From contig NZ_JAPENM010000004.1 of assembly GCF_026342035.1 (NCBI RefSeq), positions 62,001 through 126,000 on the forward strand: 64,000 bases of DNA, in the 5' to 3' direction. Both the position numbers and the translations under genes were made by a program. The DNA is from Aldersonia sp. NBC_00410. Its GTDB lineage: Bacteria; Actinomycetota; Actinomycetes; Mycobacteriales; Mycobacteriaceae. Numbering within the stretch: the stretch's first letter is position 1; each line of letters starts with the position of its first letter. The notes beneath the pieces were generated by a model. The model was not told the origin of the DNA and made no database searches. It was given only the letters and a program-made list of their open reading frames with translations. This document shows positions 7,315-16,479 of this stretch, in pieces.

Positions 7315-10300
7315 CTAGTCCCCAGCGAACGGCCACATACCGAGCCGCTGCTCCGCGCGCGTCTCGTACGGCCGGGCGCCAAGTGCCCGAGCCCGGCGTT
7401 GCGCCGACTCGACCTCCGCGCGCGCACCGTCGCGGCCGAGGATGCCGCGCACCGTGCCGCGATAGAGCCCCGACGGGCCGAGGCACACCAGCCCGGGCCA
7501 CTGCACGATCAACGCATCACCCCAGCCCTCGGTGTGGGGTTCGAGCGCAGCTGTGAACTCGCGCACCGCCTCTCGATGCTCGGGCGCCAGCTGCCCGACC
7601 GATAGCAGTGCCTCGATGAGCAGCGGCACCCGGACCGCGAGCCGCGGGCCGTGCAGCCGGCCGGGGAGTCCGATGATGGTCTCCGCCAGGCGCAGGGCAC
7701 GCTCGTAATCACCTACCTCGGCCGCCGCCATCGCGACCACGAGGGCGAAGTCCTCGTCGAAGTCCTCGGCCATCTGGTCCGCCGCCTCGAGCGACTCGGC
7801 CAGCCGCCCGCGATGCCACAATTCGATCGACCGGCTGGTCAGCAACGACACCTCCGCGAGCTGCCGTGCCGCGGCACTCACTGCGCCGAGGCCCTCCGCA
7901 AGGCGGGTCATCAGCGCATTGGACTGCTCGTACTCGCCGCGCAGCACCGAGTACATCACCTGCCACCACAGCTGCATGGCCTCGATATCGGTGCCGCCGT
8001 CGGCCGCGAGGCGGGCGAACTCCGCCGACAGCCGCCGTACCAGCCGCAGGTCACCGGATTCGAGTGCGCACACGCGGCGCAGATGCAGCGCGGTGGCCCG
8101 GGCCTGCGGGTCGGACCCGGCAAGTTCGGCGAGTTCGTCGGCGATCTTCTCCCGGTCCGCCAGCGTGGCCGGTTCCCAGCGGCAAACGAACTCGGCCAGC
8201 CGAACTTGTGGCCAGGATCGGGCACCCGGGGCGCTTCGTGCCAGCGCGTCGGCCAGAAGGTCGAGATCTCCGGCGGCGCCGTGGACGGCACGGTCCGCGG
8301 CCTCGATCGCAAGGATCTCCGCATTGAGGTCGGTATCGAGGTCGAGGCGATGCGCCAGCGCTTGCGTGCGCAGCGCCGACGACCCGGACTGGACGACGCC
8401 GGAACCGGAGAAGTAGCCGCCGACGCCGCGCGGGGATGCGAGTAGCGCGGTTTGGGCCAACCCCGCCCAATCACCTGCCTCGGCGAGCGCGCGGCCGGCG
8501 CGATCGAAGTGCTCGGCCGCCACCTCGTAGTCCCCGATCCGGTTGAGTGCCTGTCCGGCAAGGGAATCGAGCTCGACCAGGAGGGCATGATCCGCCGGGT
8601 CGGCATGGCGGAACCCGCGCTCGGCGAACTCGGCACAGTCACCGAACGCGCCCCGTCGCAGCGAGTCGCGTGCGGCCGCGGCGCAGGCACGCGCGGCGGC
8701 CGAGTCGATCGCGTCGAATGCGGCGGCGCTACGGTGCAGTGCCAGCGCGGCGAGCGCATCGGGCACGAGTTCGACGAGCACGTCCGCGACGCGGCGATGC
8801 AGCTCGGCCTTGTGCACCGCGCCAATCCGGTCGAGCACCGCGCCGCGCACGAGATCGTGCACGAACACGATCTCCGATTCGGACACCGACACGAGTTGCG
8901 CCGTAGCGAGTTCGCGCAGCCGATCGTCGAAGCCCGGTGCCGCATCGGCGGCCGCCGCAAGTCCGATCGATGCCCGCGCACCGATCACCGCCACGATCTC
9001 GGCGAGTGACCCCGCCCCGGCCGAGACCGATTCGAGTTTCGCGGCGGTGACCGCGGCTGTGCCGCCGTCGGATACCGACAGGCCGGCGCGGACCAGGTCG
9101 CACAGCTGCCGGGCAAGGTATGGGCTGCCATGGCTCTGTGCGATGAGGTCGTGGCGGACATCGGATCCGACGTCACCGAGTTCGGTGCCGACCAGCTCGC
9201 CGATCGAATCTTCCCCCAACGCGCCGAGCTCGATGCCGACGTGGCCGCCCGCCGCGCGCAACGCCTGCACCAGCGAATCCAGCTCCGGTGCAAGCGGGCC
9301 CGGGCGGACGGTCAGCATGAGTAACACGGGATGCGCGCGCAGCACTCGGATCGCCGCGGCGACGAGCCGCACCGAGTCCGGGTCGGCCCAGTGCAGATCG
9401 TCGATGACCGCGACCACATGCCCGGTTTCCCTGGCGATTTCGGCGAGCAGCGCCGCGAGGTCGCGCGGCGTGGGTGCCGCCGGCACGGTACGCCCGTTCA
9501 ACGCCGCCTGATCCAGCCATGGCGCCACGGTTTCGAGTGGACCGGTTCGCCCACCGGCGATGCCACCACCGAACAATGCGTTGGCGTTGTGCCGCCGTAG
9601 CGCGTCGAGCACCACCGCGGTCTTGCCTACGCCCGCCGGGCCGCGCACGGTGACGACGGTCAACTCGCGTTCGCTGCGCTGCCAGGCGCGGTCGAGCAGT
9701 TGTGCGACGTCGTCCCGGCCCACCAGTCCCGACTGTGCCGGCACCCGAGCCGGTACCGGAAGTTCTTGGGGTTCGGCAGCGTTGCGGATTTCGTTCTCAA
9801 CTCGAACCGTGTCCTGCGCGGGATCGAGGCCGAGTTCGTCGCGTAGGCCGCGGCGCAGCCGGACCAGGACGTCGAGCGCCTCGGCAGTTCGACCACCGTC
9901 GCGCAGTGCGAGCGCGAGCAGCCGAGTAACGCCTTCCCGCAACGGATGCCGCTCCCGCGCGTCGGTCAGCACCGTGACGGCCTGGCGGGCGCGGCCGAGC
10001 ACGATCAGGCCTTCGGCACACATTTCGGTCAGTTCCGAGCGCAGCTCGTCGATCCGGGCCCGCTCCGGGGCGATCTCCGCGATGTCGTCGATCTCGGCGA
10101 GGACATCGCCGCGCCAGAGACCGAGCGCTCTTTCCAGTAGTTCGACCGACCGGCCGACTTCGCCGTCCGCGGCGGCGGCCCGGGCGTCCCGCGACAGTGC
10201 GTCGAGCAGGTCAAGATCGGTGTTCGCGCCGGCGCACCGCAGGACATATCCGCTCGCGACAGTTTCGATCCGGACTTCGGGGATGTCGCGCAACGCTCGC

Positions 10301-10554
10301 CGCAGCCGGGACACATAGCCCTGCAGGGTCACGTGGGCGCTGTCCGGCGGATTGCCGCGCCAGAGCAGCTCGCACAGGTACCCCGCACTGCGCGTGGTGC
10401 GCTCGGCGGCGAGCAGCACCAGCAGTTCGGCGTGTTTGCGGGCCGGAATCACGATGATCGAGCCATCGGGCCCGCGCACCTGCAGCGGGCCGAGCACCGC
10501 GATCGCGGGCGACGCATCGGCTTCGCGTTCGGACCAGTCGCGCACCAGCGTCAC
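7315..10554 (-). CDS. large SARP/AfsR-type regulator with ATPase and TPR-like region
   Basis: About 1079 aa. The N-terminal OmpR-like winged helix (AVLGPLQVRGPDG to GYVSRLRRALRD) is followed by a bacterial transcriptional activation domain (about 110-250, ending in LRDELGLDPAQDTVRVENEI), then a STAND/AAA ATPase with Walker A GPAGVGKT near residue 305 and a Walker B-like VVAVIDDLHWADPDSV, and a long helical TPR-like C-terminus. Such proteins activate secondary-metabolite or stress genes in response to nucleotide or ligand state. The open frame runs far upstream through the divergent gene, so GTG 10554 is chosen where the wHTH begins; GTG 10545 is an alternative. It is divergent from the membrane-protein gene at 10582 with 27 bp between, an obvious candidate target. 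Confidence 0.85.
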   Translation of the reverse strand: MTLVRDWSEREADASPAIAVLGPLQVRGPDGSIIVIPARKHAELLVLLAAERTTRSAGYLCELLWRGNPPDSAHVTLQGYVSRLRRALRDIPEVRIETVASGYVLRCAGANTDLDLLDALSRDARAAAADGEVGRSVELLERALGLWRGDVLAEIDDIAEIAPERARIDELRSELTEMCAEGLIVLGRARQAVTVLTDARERHPLREGVTRLLALALRDGGRTAEALDVLVRLRRGLRDELGLDPAQDTVRVENEIRNAAEPQELPVPARVPAQSGLVGRDDVAQLLDRAWQRSERELTVVTVRGPAGVGKTAVVLDALRRHNANALFGGGIAGGRTGPLETVAPWLDQAALNGRTVPAAPTPRDLAALLAEIARETGHVVAVIDDLHWADPDSVRLVAAAIRVLRAHPVLLMLTVRPGPLAPELDSLVQALRAAGGHVGIELGALGEDSIGELVGTELGDVGSDVRHDLIAQSHGSPYLARQLCDLVRAGLSVSDGGTAAVTAAKLESVSAGAGSLAEIVAVIGARASIGLAAAADAAPGFDDRLRELATAQLVSVSESEIVFVHDLVRGAVLDRIGAVHKAELHRRVADVLVELVPDALAALALHRSAAAFDAIDSAAARACAAAARDSLRRGAFGDCAEFAERGFRHADPADHALLVELDSLAGQALNRIGDYEVAAEHFDRAGRALAEAGDWAGLAQTALLASPRGVGGYFSGSGVVQSGSSALRTQALAHRLDLDTDLNAEILAIEAADRAVHGAAGDLDLLADALARSAPGARSWPQVRLAEFVCRWEPATLADREKIADELAELAGSDPQARATALHLRRVCALESGDLRLVRRLSAEFARLAADGGTDIEAMQLWWQVMYSVLRGEYEQSNALMTRLAEGLGAVSAAARQLAEVSLLTSRSIELWHRGRLAESLEAADQMAEDFDEDFALVVAMAAAEVGDYERALRLAETIIGLPGRLHGPRLAVRVPLLIEALLSVGQLAPEHREAVREFTAALEPHTEGWGDALIVQWPGLVCLGPSGLYRGTVRGILGRDGARAEVESAQRRARALGARPYETRAEQRLGMWPFAGD

Positions 10555-10581
10555 ACCAGCGCACCCGTCGACTCTTGGCTC

Positions 10582-11301
10582 ATGACCACCACACAAGCAC
10601 TCCTGCCAACCTCCACCTCCCACATCGCCGTTCCGACGGTCGGTGGCCCATCTCGCGAGACTGTAACGCGGATGTGCGGTTCCGCGCTGAGCATCGGCGG
10701 TGCGCTGTGCATCGCCGGCGGCACACTGCACCCGATCGTCGCGGGGAAGGGACACTCGGTCGAGGCGCTGACAAGCCCCGGCACCCCGGTCGCGCAGTCC
10801 CTGCTCGGCGTCGGCACCACCCTGCTGATCCTCGGCCTGCCCGGCATGTACGCGTGGATGAAGCCGCGCCTCGGCACGGCCGGATTCATCGGCACCGTGC
10901 TTTACCTCATCGGCAACATCACCACCGCTGCGGGGCACCTCGCGATCGAGATTTTCGTCGCGCACCCGCTGGCGACCAATCCAGAGACGGCGCACCTCAT
11001 CGCCGACAACGACAACATGATCGGGACAACCGCCTTCGCGGTGTTCAACCACGGAGGCGGACTCGTGATGCTGGCCGGCATGGGCTTGCTCGGCGCGAGC
11101 ATGCTGAAGAATCGAGCAGTACCGACGTGGATCTCGGTGCTCACGCTGATCGGCATGGTCGGGTTCTTCCTGCCGATCCCGGCGACCGAAGGGCTGTCCG
11201 GCTTGATCTACGAGGCGCCCCGCGGAATTGCCGTCGCGGCGATTGGTGCGCTCATGATGCGCCGGCCGCGCGGGCTCCGCCGCTGGGCGATGACCCGCTG
11301 A
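10582..11301 (+). CDS. multi-pass membrane protein of unknown function
   Basis: A 239-aa protein with about six hydrophobic segments (roughly residues 33-52, 70-92, 98-120, 142-165, 172-194, 203-222), separated by short loops and ending in an Arg-rich cytoplasmic tail. It resembles the DUF4386-like class of actinobacterial integral membrane proteins in layout, but I do not recognise a specific family. ATG 10582 lies only 27 bp from the divergent regulator start, so the promoters must overlap. Control by the SARP-type regulator is likely from position, not demonstrated. Confidence 0.75.
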   Translation: MTTTQALLPTSTSHIAVPTVGGPSRETVTRMCGSALSIGGALCIAGGTLHPIVAGKGHSVEALTSPGTPVAQSLLGVGTTLLILGLPGMYAWMKPRLGTAGFIGTVLYLIGNITTAAGHLAIEIFVAHPLATNPETAHLIADNDNMIGTTAFAVFNHGGGLVMLAGMGLLGASMLKNRAVPTWISVLTLIGMVGFFLPIPATEGLSGLIYEAPRGIAVAAIGALMMRRPRGLRRWAMTR

Positions 11302-11319
11302 CCACTCCCCTGTCCATCC

Positions 11320-11349
11320 GCACCGGGTCGCCTCATGGCGGCCCGGTGC
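11320..11349. terminator. hairpin between convergent genes
   Basis: Arms GCACCGGGTCGCC (11320-11332) and GGCGGCCCGGTGC (11337-11349) pair over 13 positions with one G-T and a TCAT loop. The loop contains the stop codon of the minus-strand HNH gene. It can terminate both the membrane-protein gene and the HNH gene. Confidence 0.65.
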
Positions 11350-12295
11350 TGTCGTTTCCGGTGGCGCCATCGTCGCCCGCGACAAGGACCTCACTCGGGT
11401 GGTGAAAATGGTTGACGCGCGGGCGTTGTCGCGGATCAACGTGGATCGGTGGGTGCCAGCGGGTGTGCGAACGCGGACCAGCGGTCGTATGCCACTGGTC
11501 CGCGCCCCGGCCGGCGAGTTTGTGGTGGGCGGGGCAGGCGAAGGTCAGGTTGTCGATGTCGGTGGGGCCGCCGTCTGCCCACTCTCGGATGTGGTGCGCC
11601 TCGGCCGGGTAGCCCGGCACGGTGCAGCCGGGGAAGGAGCAGCCGGTGTCGCGGGCGTGCAGCACGATCCGCTGATCCGGGCTTGCGATCCGTTTGGCGC
11701 GCCCAAGACACAGCGGGCGGTTGTCGATGTCGTCGAACACCGCGAGATGGTGGTTGGCGTGGGCGGCGAGCCGGATCAAGTTGCGGATGGGGAGAAGGGA
11801 TCCGCCCGCGGTTGCCGCGGGTCCGGCCTGTTCGGTGAGCTCGCGCAGAGTGGTCGACACGATCACCGTCACCGGTAGACCGCGATGCTGCCCCAACTCG
11901 CCGGACGCGAGCAGTCCCCGGCACATGGCCTGCACCGCATCATGCCGGCGCTGCCCCATCGAGCGCGTATCGCGCTGGGCCTCATCCTCGTTCGGCTCAC
12001 CGTCGACCGCGGGTGAATCGTCCTCGGGGGTGCACATCCCGGGCGCGGCGAGCTTCGCGAACATCGGCTCCAGATAGGCCCGCAACTTCGGATCGATCAG
12101 GCCGGTGAGGCTGCTCATCAGATCCGGGCCCTGCTGCCCGAGCCAGATCCCGCGCTTTCGGGCGCGATCGTCGTCGCTGAACTCGCCATCCGGATTCAGA
12201 TACACCGCGAGCCGGTCGGCAGTCTTCTTCAACTCATCCGGGGGCATATTTGTGGCGAACCCAGCCAGCTGCGCCGCGGCCTGCTCCCGCAGCAT
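11333..12295 (-). CDS. DUF222/13E12-type HNH endonuclease-like protein, N-terminally truncated
   Basis: A 320-aa protein matching the C-terminal two-thirds of the DUF222-HNH family (13E12 repeat proteins, abundant in Mycobacteriales). Visible parts are the KTADRLAVYLNPDG helix region, MGQRRHDAVQAMCRGLL, and a zinc-type HNH module DTGCSFPGCTVPGYPAEAHHIREWADGGPTDIDNLTFACPAHH. Full family members usually run over 400 residues; the N-terminal DUF222 part is missing here and the frame starts abruptly at MLREQAA. It is probably a decayed or truncated copy of a repetitive mobile-associated family. Bases 12296-12399 upstream show no continuation in the same frame. Confidence 0.8.
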   Translation of the reverse strand: MLREQAAAQLAGFATNMPPDELKKTADRLAVYLNPDGEFSDDDRARKRGIWLGQQGPDLMSSLTGLIDPKLRAYLEPMFAKLAAPGMCTPEDDSPAVDGEPNEDEAQRDTRSMGQRRHDAVQAMCRGLLASGELGQHRGLPVTVIVSTTLRELTEQAGPAATAGGSLLPIRNLIRLAAHANHHLAVFDDIDNRPLCLGRAKRIASPDQRIVLHARDTGCSFPGCTVPGYPAEAHHIREWADGGPTDIDNLTFACPAHHKLAGRGADQWHTTAGPRSHTRWHPPIHVDPRQRPRVNHFHHPSEVLVAGDDGATGNDSTGPP

Positions 12296-12399
12296 CCGTG
12301 ATCGAAGACATGTTCGAAAATCTATCGCGGCCCACCGACAAGTTTCCTCCCGGCAAGCCCCGGGTATCCCCCGACCACCCCGGCATTAGGAGCCCACCG

Positions 12400-12864
12400 A
12401 TGGACCCGATCGTCATTGTCATCATCGTCGTCGCAGTGATCGCCGTTCTCGCGCTGATCGCTGTTGTCGTGCGCAACAACAATCGCAAGCGCCGCGCCAT
12501 CAAGGCAGATGAGCTGCGCACCAACGCGATGCAGAACGAGGCGAACGCTCGGCAGCGTGAAGCCGACGCCGCAGCGGCAGGAGCCGAGGCCAAGCAGGCG
12601 CAGGCCGATGCCGCCGCCAAGTCACTCGAGGCGGACCAGCTCCGGTCCAAGGCCGCACATAGTCGCACCGATGTGGACCAGCAGTTCGCTCGCGCGGACA
12701 AGATCGACCCGCGTGTCGATACCCGCCGTGGCCACGCCACCGGTGACCAGGCCGGCCACGCCACCGGTGACCAGGCCGGCCACGCCACCGGTGACCAGAC
12801 CGGCCACGCCACCGGTGACCAGACCGGCCGCAACGGCGACGTTCAGCACAACCAGCGCGCCTGA
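12400..12864 (+). CDS. small membrane-anchored coiled protein with GHATGDQ repeats
   Basis: A 154-aa protein: one N-terminal membrane segment (residues about 3-25, VIVIIVVAVIAVLALIAVVV), a basic stop-transfer (NNNRKRR), a highly charged Ala/Glu/Gln-rich coiled-coil (about 30-100) and four 8-residue tandem repeats GHATGDQ(A/T) near the C-terminus. ATG 12400 has AGGAG at 12388-12392. The topology suggests a short outside part and a cytoplasmic coil, or the reverse if the anchor acts as a signal. No family recognised. The 18-bp hairpin at 12881-12922 follows as terminator. Confidence 0.75.
   Translation: MDPIVIVIIVVAVIAVLALIAVVVRNNNRKRRAIKADELRTNAMQNEANARQREADAAAAGAEAKQAQADAAAKSLEADQLRSKAAHSRTDVDQQFARADKIDPRVDTRRGHATGDQAGHATGDQAGHATGDQTGHATGDQTGRNGDVQHNQRA
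12730..12825 (+). repeat. four tandem 24-bp coding repeats
   Basis: Units start at 12730, 12754, 12778 and 12802 and differ by only one or two bases (GCC versus ACC at the last codon). They encode GHATGDQA/T. Near-identity at DNA level indicates recent slippage or unequal exchange; copy number is likely to vary between strains. Confidence 0.95.
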
Positions 12865-12880
12865 GTCGTCGGAACCCCGA

Positions 12881-12922
12881 CATGCCGATATGGCGCGGGT
12901 TGGACCGCGCCATATCGGCATG
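12881..12922. terminator. perfect 18-bp hairpin
   Basis: Arms 12881-12898 and 12905-12922 are exactly complementary with a 6-nt GTTGGA loop. It lies between the convergent small membrane gene and the first Ig-repeat gene and directly abuts the tRNA-Cys-like segment at 12927-12955. A bidirectional terminator is the simplest reading. Confidence 0.8.
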
Positions 12923-12926
12923 CGCG

Positions 12927-12955
12927 TCGCGAGCGAGTGACGGGATTCGAACCCG
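12927..12955 (-). repeat. tRNA-Cys 3'-end segment, distal att-like copy
   Basis: A 29-bp stretch (TCGCGAGCGAGTGACGGGAT then TCGAACCCG) identical to 24017-24045, which is the T-arm and 3' end of the intact tRNA-Cys. Only the T-arm/acceptor 3' half is present, so it is not a gene. Such partial tRNA 3' copies are the usual footprint of integrase-mediated insertion and mark the far end of an inserted segment. Confidence 0.8.
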
Positions 12956-12967
12956 AGACCGACCCGG

Positions 12968-14665
12968 TTAGCCGGCAGAACCGGTGCCCCCGACGGGCGG
13001 TCCCGTGGGCTCCGACACGTTGACCACCGAGGCGTCCGACGAGGAGCCCAGGACACCTGCCGCGCCGCTGTACACGGCGGTGACGCCGTGTGCGCCGACG
13101 GTCGCGAAGCTGTGGGTCAGCGTCGCAGTCCCGCCGGTCACCGGGACCGGAGAGCCAATCGCGGTGGTGCCGTCGAAGAACTGGACACTACCGCCGGCCT
13201 GACCCGGGGTCACGGTCGCGTTCAGCGCCACGGCCTGGCCCGTGATCGCGGTGGCCGGTGCGTCGAGCGTGATTGTCGTGCGGACCTCGTCCGGCGCCGG
13301 GACCGACACCTCGATTGTGCGGGCGGCCGCGGTGGATGCCGCGAAACCCTTGACGCCGTTGAAGGTTGCGGTGATCGATTGCGTGCCCGCCGTGGCGAAC
13401 TCATGGGCCAGCGTCGCGACGGAACCGGACACGGCGACGGGGTCGCCGATCGCGGTGGTGCCGTCGAAGAACTGGACGGTGCCGCCGGCCGGTGCCGGGT
13501 CGACGGTGGCGGCAATGCTGACGGCCACCCCGGTCGTGGCGTGGCTGGGCGTGGTCAGCGTGGTCGTGGTGTCCTGGACGGGGGTGCTCACGGTGACGAC
13601 GCTCGCCGCAGAGGTGGACCCGGTGACCCCCGATGCACCGAGGTACACGGCGGTCACGGAGTGCGCGCCGTCGGTGTCGAAGATGTGCGGGAGCGTCGCG
13701 GTGCCATTGGTCAGCGCGACCGGTGCGCCGAGGTTGGCGTCGCCATCCTTGAACTGGACGGAGCCACCGACCGTGGCCGGGCTCACCGTGGCGGTGAGGT
13801 CGACGCTCACGCCGTTGTCCGCGGTCGCGGGGGTCGCGAGCGTGGTCGTGGTGGCCGTGTCCGGGCGGGCGACGACGTTGATCGACGCCAGCGCACCGGC
13901 GCCGGAGTTCAGTGCAGCGCCACTGCTGTCACGGGGCGAGCAGCGGGTTGCCGACCAGTAGGACACGCCTGCGACGGGGTCCTTCTCGCGGATCAGCGAG
14001 GTGTAGAAGTTCTCGTCCGCTTTGTAGTTTGCGGCGTTGCCTGCGGTGCGGACCTTCGGCTGCACGACGGATCCGACCGGCCCCGCCACGGCCGTCACCT
14101 CGATCGCCGGGAGCCGGAAGCTGGTGTCGCCGCTGATGTTGACGACGATGCCGCCCTCGGCGCCGTCGTTGGTGCTCGGCCCGTTCCCGACGGTCTCGTT
14201 GCCGCCGGACAGGCGCAGCACCGGGCCGGCCGCGTCTGGGCTGCCGTTCTCGGCGACCCGCACCACGGTCGGCGCCTTGCCCGCGAGGTTCACCGCAGTG
14301 CCGGGAACCACGGTGGCGGAGACGAACTGGGCGCCCTCGGGTACCGCGTAATCGAACTTGATCCGCGAGACGCTGGAGCGGTTGCGCAGGTTCTCGCCCT
14401 TGCCGGGCAGCGTCTGTGCCTTCGGCTGCAGCCGGTAGGTGAAGGTGTCACCGGTGATCACGGTGGCGGGGGCGTCGACCGTGACGCCGGCGGCGATGGT
14501 CTTGTCGGTGGTGTCGAGCAGGCTCTTGAACTTGCCCCAGCAGGCGGCGGTGAAGTCGGTGTTCGTGGTTGCGGCGGAGGCCGGTACGGCGAACAACAGT
14601 CCGCCGGTGGCTATCCCGGCGGCCGCGAGGACCGCCACTGCGCGGCGCATGGGCGCGTGCGACAT
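12968..14665 (-). CDS. secreted Ig-like repeat protein, 3 repeats
   Basis: A 565-aa exported protein. Residues 1-31 form a signal peptide ending AVPASAA. A unique N-terminal domain of about 230 residues follows, with one Cys near the start (AACWGKF) and one near the end (ATRCSPRD), likely a disulfide. Then come three Ig-like (Big_3-type) repeats of about 94 residues, each with T-T-L-x-x-P-A-T-A and GGSVQFFDG or GGSVQFKDG strands. The tail reads VGGTGSAG, shared in form by both neighbours. AGGAG precedes the ATG. It lies 50 bp after the next paralogue and is probably its operon partner. A cell-surface adhesion or structural role is inferred. Confidence 0.85.
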   Translation of the reverse strand: MSHAPMRRAVAVLAAAGIATGGLLFAVPASAATTNTDFTAACWGKFKSLLDTTDKTIAAGVTVDAPATVITGDTFTYRLQPKAQTLPGKGENLRNRSSVSRIKFDYAVPEGAQFVSATVVPGTAVNLAGKAPTVVRVAENGSPDAAGPVLRLSGGNETVGNGPSTNDGAEGGIVVNISGDTSFRLPAIEVTAVAGPVGSVVQPKVRTAGNAANYKADENFYTSLIREKDPVAGVSYWSATRCSPRDSSGAALNSGAGALASINVVARPDTATTTTLATPATADNGVSVDLTATVSPATVGGSVQFKDGDANLGAPVALTNGTATLPHIFDTDGAHSVTAVYLGASGVTGSTSAASVVTVSTPVQDTTTTLTTPSHATTGVAVSIAATVDPAPAGGTVQFFDGTTAIGDPVAVSGSVATLAHEFATAGTQSITATFNGVKGFAASTAAARTIEVSVPAPDEVRTTITLDAPATAITGQAVALNATVTPGQAGGSVQFFDGTTAIGSPVPVTGGTATLTHSFATVGAHGVTAVYSGAAGVLGSSSDASVVNVSEPTGPPVGGTGSAG

Positions 14666-14715
14666 GAGTACTCCTGAATTGGTGGTTCGAGGGTGGTGAG
14701 TGGTCGTGCGCCGAA

Positions 14716-16434
14716 CTACAGACCGGCGGAACCGGTGCCGCCGCCGCTCGCCTCGGACGCGGTCACGGCGAAGGGGGCGGACGTGGAAGCCACATAGCCG
14801 CCCGCACCGCTGTAGACGGCGGTGATGGAATGGCCACCCTCCGTAGTGAAGGTGTGCGGCAGGATCGCCGCGCCGTTGACCACGGTCACCGGTCCACCGA
14901 TCTTGTCGGTGCCGTCCATGAACTGGACGGTGCCGCCCGCGGAGGCGGGGGACACGGTGGCGGACAGGTCGACGGACTTGCCGACCGTAGCCGTGGACAG
15001 GGCAGTCACCTTGGTGACGGTCGCGATGTCGGACGGCGCCGGGGCGCTGACGTCGACGGTGGCCGAGGCCGACTGCGAGGCCGCGAAGCCGGGCGAGCCC
15101 TGGTAGGACGCGGTGATGTTGTGGTGGCCGGCACTGGTGAAGGCGTGTGCCAGGGTGGCAACGCCGCCGACGACGTCGACGGGCCCGCCGATCGGGGTGT
15201 TGTCCTCGGCGAACTGGACGGTGCCACCCTCGGGCGCCGGGGAGACCGTCGCGGACAGGGCGACCGCGGACCCGGAGGTCGCGGTAGCGGGCACGGTCAG
15301 CGTGGTCGCGGTCGGCACGGTGACCACCGCGGCGGGCGTGACGTTGACGGCCTTGGCCGCGGAAGACGAGGCGAGGAACCCGGTTGCGCCGCTGTACACC
15401 GCGGTGACGCCGTGTGCGCCCAGCTCGGTGAACGTGTGCGCGAGGGTCGCAACGCCCGCCGTCACCGGCACGGGTGCACCGATGGTGGTCATGCCGTCGA
15501 AGAACTGGACGGTGCCGCCGGCCTGTGCGGGGGCCACGGTGGCCGACAGCGTCACGGACTGGCCCTGGGTCGCGGTCGCCGGCGCGGTCAGCGCGGTGGT
15601 AGTGGCTACGTCAACTGGTACCGCGGCGGTCACGTTGACGGTGGCCAGGGGCCCGCCGCCGGCGTTCAGCGTGGCATCGCCCTTTGCGTTCTTGGGGACG
15701 CAGCGGGTGGGTGCGTACTGGGTGCCGAGGAGGCTGGCCTTGGCGAGCATCGTGTAGTAGTTCTCGTCGGCGTTCGAGTTGGCGGCGTTGCCACCGACCC
15801 GCACCTTTGGGGTGATGGTGCCGGCGGATCCGGCCACGACCGTCACGTCGACGGCGGGCAGCTGGAAGGCGCTGTCACCATTCGCATTGGTGCTGCCGTC
15901 GAGGTTCTTCTTGAGCTTCGGCGCGATGATGCCGCCGTCGGAGTTGAGGCTCGAGGTCGGGCTATTCGCGATCACCGCGTTGTTTCCGGACAGGCGCAGG
16001 ATCGAACCGGCCGGATCGACGCTGCCGGCGTTGTTGACGCGCAGCACGTTGGGGGTGACGCCGCTCAGGTTCGCGCCGGTGTCGGGCACGACGGTGGCGC
16101 TGACGAAGGTGGAGTTCGCCGGGATCTCGAAGTCGAATTTGAGTCGCGACAAATTTGTCGTGGTGGCGCCCTGCGCTGTGTCCGGGTAGCTGGACGGCGC
16201 GGTCTGAATCCGGTAGGTGAAGGTGTCGCCGGCAGTGACTGTCGCCGGTGCGTCGACAGTGACCGACGTGGCTGTGGGCTGATCCTGGTTGCCGACGATG
16301 GGAGCGGTGGCGATACAGAAGTTCGTGAAGCTCACGGTGGCAGCGGAGGCGGGGATGCCGGTGAGGGCAAGCCCCGCGGCTACGGCGACGGCGCCGGTGG
16401 CCGCCACTGTGCCGCGAAGGGAACGTCGAGACAT
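14716..16434 (-). CDS. secreted Ig-like repeat protein, 3 repeats (paralogue 2)
   Basis: A 572-aa paralogue. The start is placed at the ATG of MSRRSLRGTVAATG (16434), which matches the third paralogue and begins a proper signal peptide ending IPASAA; the frame extends upstream but without homology. The N-terminal domain again has paired Cys residues (TNFCIATA, PTRCVPKN). Three Ig-like repeats follow, more diverged from each other than in the 942-aa paralogue, and the tail is SGGGTGSAGL. A candidate promoter lies at 16536-16565, about 100 nt upstream, with two TGACCAACA elements in the leader. Confidence 0.85.
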   Translation of the reverse strand: MSRRSLRGTVAATGAVAVAAGLALTGIPASAATVSFTNFCIATAPIVGNQDQPTATSVTVDAPATVTAGDTFTYRIQTAPSSYPDTAQGATTTNLSRLKFDFEIPANSTFVSATVVPDTGANLSGVTPNVLRVNNAGSVDPAGSILRLSGNNAVIANSPTSSLNSDGGIIAPKLKKNLDGSTNANGDSAFQLPAVDVTVVAGSAGTITPKVRVGGNAANSNADENYYTMLAKASLLGTQYAPTRCVPKNAKGDATLNAGGGPLATVNVTAAVPVDVATTTALTAPATATQGQSVTLSATVAPAQAGGTVQFFDGMTTIGAPVPVTAGVATLAHTFTELGAHGVTAVYSGATGFLASSSAAKAVNVTPAAVVTVPTATTLTVPATATSGSAVALSATVSPAPEGGTVQFAEDNTPIGGPVDVVGGVATLAHAFTSAGHHNITASYQGSPGFAASQSASATVDVSAPAPSDIATVTKVTALSTATVGKSVDLSATVSPASAGGTVQFMDGTDKIGGPVTVVNGAAILPHTFTTEGGHSITAVYSGAGGYVASTSAPFAVTASEASGGGTGSAGL

Positions 16435-16479
16435 GGGTGACAGGGGTCTTTCGTCAGGGGATCGCCGATGTTGAGCGTC

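Noticed and set aside
8985-9520. Several Arg-rich frames inside the SARP-type gene
   Set aside because: They are off-frame translations of a long high-GC gene with clear domains in its own frame.
10555-11439. N-terminal extension of the SARP-type frame up to 11439
   Set aside because: The extension runs antisense through the membrane-protein gene, has no domain, and the winged helix starts right after GTG 10554.
12730-12825. Possible CRISPR-like repeat array
   Set aside because: The 24-bp units are contiguous with no spacers and are in frame within a coding region.
13088-14677. 529-aa plus-strand frame opposite the first Ig-repeat gene
   Set aside because: It is a Gly/Arg-rich antisense shadow produced by the repeated Thr/Ala/Val coding sequence.
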